NCBI RefSeq assembly: GCF_000371965.1
Contig: NZ_AQUO01000003.1
Coordinates: 285,693 to 349,692 of the forward strand
Source of the DNA: Paracoccus sp. N5
GTDB taxonomy: Bacteria > Pseudomonadota > Alphaproteobacteria > Rhodobacterales > Rhodobacteraceae
DNA length: 64,000 nucleotides
Direction of reading: 5' to 3'
Shown here piece after piece: positions 62,978 to 64,000 of this stretch. Within the stretch, counting starts at the first letter, position 1; each line of letters opens with the position of its first letter. The notes under the pieces were generated by a model. That model was given only the letters and a program-made list of their open reading frames with translations, searched no databases and was not told the DNA's origin. The translations under genes were made by a program, and so were the position numbers.

Positions 62978-64000
62978 TGAGCATCGTCAGCTGGATGGTC
63001 GGAACCGCCGACGGCTTCCTTGCCGATGCCGCCGAGTCCCAGTTCGGGGCTGTGGCGAGCAATACCGGCACGATCGTCCTGCTGATGGTCACGCTCTCGC
63101 TGATCGGCGTCTGCATCAACATGGCCTTCCAGTTCCGCAGCATGGATGGGGCCAGTTTCTTCTGGTACCTGATCAAGCTGATGTTGATAGGGCTCTTCGC
63201 CTTCAACTGGGCCAACTTCAACACGGTCGCCAATGCCGTGATCGGCGGGCTCGACTATGTTGCCGGGGCCCTGATCTCTTCGGTGGGCGGCGGCGGGGCA
63301 GGTGCCACCTACTTCGCGGGCGAATTCGATCGGCTGATCACGGAGTTCAGCCAATACCTGAACGCGATCGGCAACAACTTGAACTGGATGACCGGAGCGA
63401 TCCTCGGCGGCATCGGCCTTGTGCTCTTGAGCCTCCTTGGCTTCATGACCGGCATCGTCCTCATCTTTGCCAAGATGATGCTGACGCTGATGCTGGGCCT
63501 TGCCCCGATCATGATCGCGTTGTCGCTCTTCGATGCGACCAAGGATTTCTTCCACAGGTGGGTCTCGACGACGATCAGCTACGCCTTCTACCCCATCGTC
63601 ATCGCCGCCATGTTCTCGACCGTCGTCGGCATGGCGAATTCGCTTCTCGCGCAGCTCGGTGATCCGAACTCGGCAACCAACATCGGATCGCTCGTGCCGT
63701 TCTTCGTCATGGTTTTCTTGGCCAAGGGGTTTGTGGCAGCAACACCCCTGATCGTGCGGGGGATTTCGGGCAACCTGATGGTTGCGGCCGCGCCCGCCGT
63801 CGTTGCGGGATCGGCCGGGATCATGCGGGGGGTCTTCAATACCGACGGCGTGAAGGGCCGGGCGCGGATCGGTGCGCTCACGACAGGCGAAGTGATCGGG
63901 CGAGGCGCGGTGCAGATGCCTGCCGCTGTGCGGAGCGCCGCGGCAACGGCAAGCGCGCAGGTGGTCAGGATGGCCGAGAGGGCGAAAAGGCTGGGGCGGT
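62977..64000 (+). CDS. virB6: VirB6/TrbL-family inner membrane channel protein (3' end outside window)
   Basis: The frame is open to the window end (341 residues seen). Five or six membrane segments are visible (TGTIVLLMVTLSLIGVCINMAF, WYLIKLMLIGLFAFNW, ILGGIGLVLLSLLGFMTGIVLIFAKMMLTLMLGLAPIMIALSLF, FYPIVIAAMFSTVVG). The FALFDATKDFF-like LSLFDATKDFFHRWVSTTI stretch is typical of VirB6. The C-terminal soluble tail is truncated by the window. Confidence 0.9.
   Translation, partial: MSIVSWMVGTADGFLADAAESQFGAVASNTGTIVLLMVTLSLIGVCINMAFQFRSMDGASFFWYLIKLMLIGLFAFNWANFNTVANAVIGGLDYVAGALISSVGGGGAGATYFAGEFDRLITEFSQYLNAIGNNLNWMTGAILGGIGLVLLSLLGFMTGIVLIFAKMMLTLMLGLAPIMIALSLFDATKDFFHRWVSTTISYAFYPIVIAAMFSTVVGMANSLLAQLGDPNSATNIGSLVPFFVMVFLAKGFVAATPLIVRGISGNLMVAAAPAVVAGSAGIMRGVFNTDGVKGRARIGALTTGEVIGRGAVQMPAAVRSAAATASAQVVRMAERAKRLGR

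Noticed and set aside
49455..64000. Complete conjugation system
   Set aside because: No relaxase, oriT or VirD4 coupling protein is visible; only the mating-channel genes can be claimed in this window.

Overview
The window looks like part of a large secondary replicon (megaplasmid or chromid) of an alphaproteobacterium in the Rhodobacteraceae, most likely Paracoccus or a close relative. The evidence is the very GC-rich coding, the phenylacetate and cobalamin gene sets, an iteron-type rep/parAB module, and a mosaic of plasmid-associated genes (DUF1403, ScpB-like, Tni transposition proteins, an RHE_PE00001-like protein, a VirB system). The genus is inference; no rRNA or other marker gene is present.

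Region 1 (1-22.1 kb) is stable, very GC-rich metabolic DNA. It holds the 3' end of a malyl-CoA lyase-type gene with a glycerate kinase, an HPP dioxygenase with a divergent Lrp regulator, the msrB-msrA pair, and a complete ring-epoxidase and ring-opening part of phenylacetate degradation (thiolase-paaA-B-C-D-E-extra Paa protein-paaZ, with paaX upstream). An MHS-type transporter follows. Then comes a vitamin B12/cobalt block: a histidine-phosphatase-like gene, a riboswitch-cbtB-cbtA unit, and a second riboswitch-btuB-btuF-btuC-btuD unit.

Region 2 (22.2-26.1 kb) is the replication and partition module: parA-parB (minus), an iteron origin with a perfect DnaA box, and rep (plus). The same 18-bp palindrome abuts the 3' ends of both parB and rep, which suggests paired centromere (parS) sites. 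A 28-bp dif-like dyad and a tyrosine recombinase follow.

Region 3 (26.2-33.7 kb) is mobile or plasmid-maintenance DNA: integrase, DUF1403 protein, ScpB-like protein, tniQ-tniB-tniA and a DUF1612/HTH-type protein.

Region 4 (34-49.2 kb) is a heavy-metal and envelope island that reads as one regulon. Four promoters share the same architecture (TTGAAC/G, exact 19-bp spacer, dyad in the spacer), which is typical of MerR-type control. A MerR regulator with the three cysteines of divalent-metal sensors is encoded at its centre. The promoters precede an L,D-transpeptidase gene, a CadA/ZntA-type P-type ATPase with a second L,D-transpeptidase, a ten-gene operon (sco-dsbB-dsbA-PCuAC-sco-M23 peptidase-DUF411-ZIP-lspA-lnt), and a transglutaminase-like gene with a CDF exporter. 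Metal export is therefore coupled to lipoprotein maturation, disulfide formation, copper delivery and wall remodelling. This is the most interesting part of the window.

Region 5 (49.4-64 kb) carries a plasmid winged-helix-like protein, a TrbM-like exported protein, a ParDE toxin-antitoxin pair and a VirB-type type IV secretion operon (virB1, 2, 3, 4, a VirB7-like lipoprotein, a second transglycosylase, 5, 8, 9, 10, 11, a hypothetical gene and virB6). virB6 runs off the end. No relaxase or VirD4 coupling protein lies inside the window.
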